Assembly (NCBI GenBank): GCA_028293125.1
Contig: JAQGPJ010000089.1
Span: 62,001 to 126,000 of the forward strand
Direction: 5' to 3'
Source of the DNA: Verrucomicrobiales bacterium
GTDB taxonomy: Bacteria; Verrucomicrobiota; Verrucomicrobiia; Verrucomicrobiales; V1-33
DNA length: 64,000 nucleotides
Position numbers and translations under genes: made by a program. Shown piece by piece: positions 61,942-64,000 of this stretch (position 1 is its first letter; each line of letters begins with the position of its first letter). Under the pieces are notes generated by a model. It was not told the origin of the DNA. It ran no database searches and was given only the letters and a program-made list of their open reading frames with translations.

Positions 61942-63833
61942 AAGGCTCGTTTCCGGTTCTGCTGGCCGCCGCCCTTCTGTCCGCAGGCGGAAGTCCGGGT
62001 GTCCGGGCGGAGAAACCCCTCACGCCGGAGGACCGTTCTCATTGGGCTTTTGTGCCTCCCACGCGCCCGGCGCTGCCGGCATTGGAAGGGCATGAGCAAA
62101 CAGCCACGCACGCAGAAAGCGGTGGGGAGGGGATTCCGGTAGCCGCCCTCGGCGGGATCGACCGCTTCCTGCTTGCCAGACTGAGGCGGGAAGGGCTCGA
62201 TTTCGCACCGGAGGCGGACCGCCGCACGCTGATCCGCCGGCTGACCCTGGATCTCACCGGCCTGCCGCCGTCGCCGGAGGAGGTGGAGGCGTTTGTGAGG
62301 GACACATCCTCTGACGCCTATGAAAAACTGACCGACCGCCTGCTGGCCTCCCCGGCCTATGGGGAGCGGCAGGCCCAGCCATGGCTGGATGTGGCGCGGT
62401 TCGCTGAAAGCGACGGGTTTGAGCTGGATATCATCCGCCCGGAGGCCTGGCGTTACCGGGACTGGGTGATCGCGGCGCTGAATGCGGACATGCCCTATGA
62501 CCGGTTTCTCCAGCTCCAGCTGGCGGCGGACGAGCTGGCTCCGGAGGATCCCGCCGCCCAGGCAGCCACAGGTTTTCTTATGGCCGGTCCGGACATGCCG
62601 GACATCAATCTGCCGGAGGAGCGGAGGCATCAGTTTCTCAATGGCATGACCGCCGCCGTGGGGGAGGCCTGCCTGGGGCTGACCCTGGGCTGCGCGCAGT
62701 GCCATGACCACAAGACGGATCCGGTCAGTATTGACGACTTTTACCGGCTCCGCGCCGTCTTCGCCAACACCGTCACCGATCCCAGACGCGATGAGCAACT
62801 GGGCACTGTGGCACGTGAGCATGGGCCGTCCGCGCCCGTGGAGTTTGTGAGGATACGCGGCGACTTCCGCCGTCCCGGCGCGGAAACCCCACCCGGATTT
62901 CCCCGCGTGCTGAATGCGGTGGGTGCCGCCGTGCCCGCGCCGCCTGCGGACGCCCGGTCCTCGCAGCGCCGGGCCGCGTTCGCCCGCTGGCTCACCCGCC
63001 CGGAACATCCGCTGGCGGCGCGGGTGATGGTGAACCGGCTGTGGCAGCAGCATTTTGGCCGTGGTCTGGTGGTCACGCCGGGGGATTTTGGCCGCACGGG
63101 CTCCCGCCCGTCGCATCCGGAATTGCTGGATTGGCTGGCGGTGGAATTGCCCGCCCGGGGCTGGAGCCTGAAGGCCATGCACCGGCTGATGGTCACCTCC
63201 CGCGCCTGGCGGCAGGCCAGCCGGGGACAGGGGCCGGAATGGGCCTTGGCCCTGGCGTGCGATCCCGCCAATGAACTGATCTCCCGCATGCCGCCCCACC
63301 GGCTGGAGGGGGAGGCGGTGCGCGATTTTTTCCTCAGTGTGTCCGGACTGTTGAACCGGCAGGGCGGCGGCCCCGGCGTCCGCCCGCCGCTGCCGGCGGA
63401 AATCACGGACACCCTGCTGAAGCACCAATGGGATGTGACCCCGGACATCCCGGCCCACCACCGCCGCAGCATCTATCTTTTTGCCCGCCGGAACCTGCGG
63501 TTCCCCCTGTTCGAGGTCTTCGACCGCCCGGACAGCAACATGCCCTGTTCCCGCCGGGACCACTCCACGACGGCCATACAGTCCCTGACCCTGCTGAATT
63601 CCCAGTTCTCCCTGGAGACTGCCCAAGCGCTCGCGGCCCGTGTTACATCCGATAAGACCACCGGTCCGGTCCAATGGATTGACAACCTCCATGCCATCCT
63701 CTTCTCACGACCGCCTCAGGAGCCGGAACTCCGCCTCGGTCTTGATTTCCTCGCCGCCCATCCCGGCCCGGAAGGCCTGACCCACTACTGTCTGGCCCTG
63801 CTGAACACCAACGAGGCCATCACCGTGGACTGA
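61938..63833 (+). CDS. DUF1549/DUF1553 protein without PSCyt1
   Basis: A 631-residue exported protein (signal KGSFPVLLAAALLSAGG). DUF1549 covers about 75-270: FAPEADRRTLIRRLTLDLTG, LDVARFAESDGFELDIIRPE, and a CxxCH motif in GCAQCHDHKTDP (C252-H256). DUF1553 follows: RRAAFARWLTRPEHPLAARV and GDFGRTGSRPSHPELLDWLA. Unlike the large homologue at 12794 it lacks the N-terminal CFSCH domain and the LamG insert, and is about 440 residues shorter. It is translationally coupled to DUF1501. It probably acts in the periplasm; the reaction is unknown. The 167 bases after it hold nothing I can support. Confidence 0.93.
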   Translation: MKGSFPVLLAAALLSAGGSPGVRAEKPLTPEDRSHWAFVPPTRPALPALEGHEQTATHAESGGEGIPVAALGGIDRFLLARLRREGLDFAPEADRRTLIRRLTLDLTGLPPSPEEVEAFVRDTSSDAYEKLTDRLLASPAYGERQAQPWLDVARFAESDGFELDIIRPEAWRYRDWVIAALNADMPYDRFLQLQLAADELAPEDPAAQAATGFLMAGPDMPDINLPEERRHQFLNGMTAAVGEACLGLTLGCAQCHDHKTDPVSIDDFYRLRAVFANTVTDPRRDEQLGTVAREHGPSAPVEFVRIRGDFRRPGAETPPGFPRVLNAVGAAVPAPPADARSSQRRAAFARWLTRPEHPLAARVMVNRLWQQHFGRGLVVTPGDFGRTGSRPSHPELLDWLAVELPARGWSLKAMHRLMVTSRAWRQASRGQGPEWALALACDPANELISRMPPHRLEGEAVRDFFLSVSGLLNRQGGGPGVRPPLPAEITDTLLKHQWDVTPDIPAHHRRSIYLFARRNLRFPLFEVFDRPDSNMPCSRRDHSTTAIQSLTLLNSQFSLETAQALAARVTSDKTTGPVQWIDNLHAILFSRPPQEPELRLGLDFLAAHPGPEGLTHYCLALLNTNEAITVD

Positions 63834-64000
63834 CCCGGCAAGCGTCATCCCCGGAATTCCCTACGCATGGCACCCCCGCCCGCCCCCAATAACCAATAAC
63901 TATTAACCCCGCCCAGCCCCCCACCCCCTTGCATCCGCCGGAGGCACCGCCATGCTGTCCCTTCCCCGAATATTGCATTTCTCCAATGGCGACCCCCTCC

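Overview
The window is a GC-rich (roughly 60-65% by eye) bacterial chromosome segment that looks like Verrucomicrobiota, probably Verrucomicrobiales. The case rests on three gene types found together: DUF1549/DUF1553 cytochrome-like proteins with a DUF1501 Tat protein, a formylglycine sulfatase, and a giant secreted protein whose N-terminal module and C-terminal ending are typical of that phylum. No prophage, CRISPR array or complete insertion sequence was found. The phylum call is inference; no marker gene was searched.

Layout. 1-5.4 kb: the start of a secreted protein, a secreted FKBP isomerase, a DevCA/MacB-like ABC exporter (permease, ATPase, HlyD adaptor) and a one-domain cyclic-nucleotide-binding protein. 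5.4-12.5 kb: a minus-strand RDD, SpoIIM, fused membrane/DUF4129/DUF4350, MoxR, DUF58 operon, in which three normally separate proteins appear joined in one 954-residue chain. 12.8-16.0 kb: a large PSCyt1/DUF1549/LamG/DUF1553 protein with no DUF1501 partner. 16.3-22.6 kb: a frameshifted DUF1016 nuclease, DUF3147 membrane protein, nadA, a rhomboid-like protein lacking catalytic motifs, an HD nucleotidase-like protein and gamma-glutamyltranspeptidase. 23.0-25.1 kb: an operon of two related membrane-anchored coiled-coil proteins and a small lipoprotein, closed by a clear terminator. 25.3-34.0 kb: SRP RNA, a Fur-family regulator, guaB, a hypothetical gene, guaA, a transposase remnant, a glycerophosphodiester phosphodiesterase, an L,D-transpeptidase and hflX.

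34.4-44.9 kb is one 3,487-codon gene. It encodes a signal peptide, a seven-blade RCC1 propeller, 19 nearly identical 110-residue Calx-beta repeats, three divergent Calx-beta domains and an FG-GAP-like region. This is the most striking object in the window. 45.2-64 kb: a small membrane protein, an ATP-grasp/alpha-E fusion, a secreted aldose epimerase, a helical exported protein, lepA, a sulfatase, an 830-residue 2OG-Fe(II) oxygenase, tRNA-Ser(UGA), a secreted lysozyme-like protein of unknown role, and a translationally coupled DUF1501-DUF1553 pair.

Together these suggest a free-living envelope-rich heterotroph that handles complex polysaccharides (sulfatase, DUF1553 proteins, galM). Several features remain unexplained: an orphan intrinsic terminator at 55.9 kb with no gene in front of it, a 62-bp inverted-repeat element just after the giant gene, and promoters placed so close to start codons that leaderless mRNAs are likely. 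Starts were adjusted toward signal peptides, family N-termini or overlapping stops where the longest frame looked too long.
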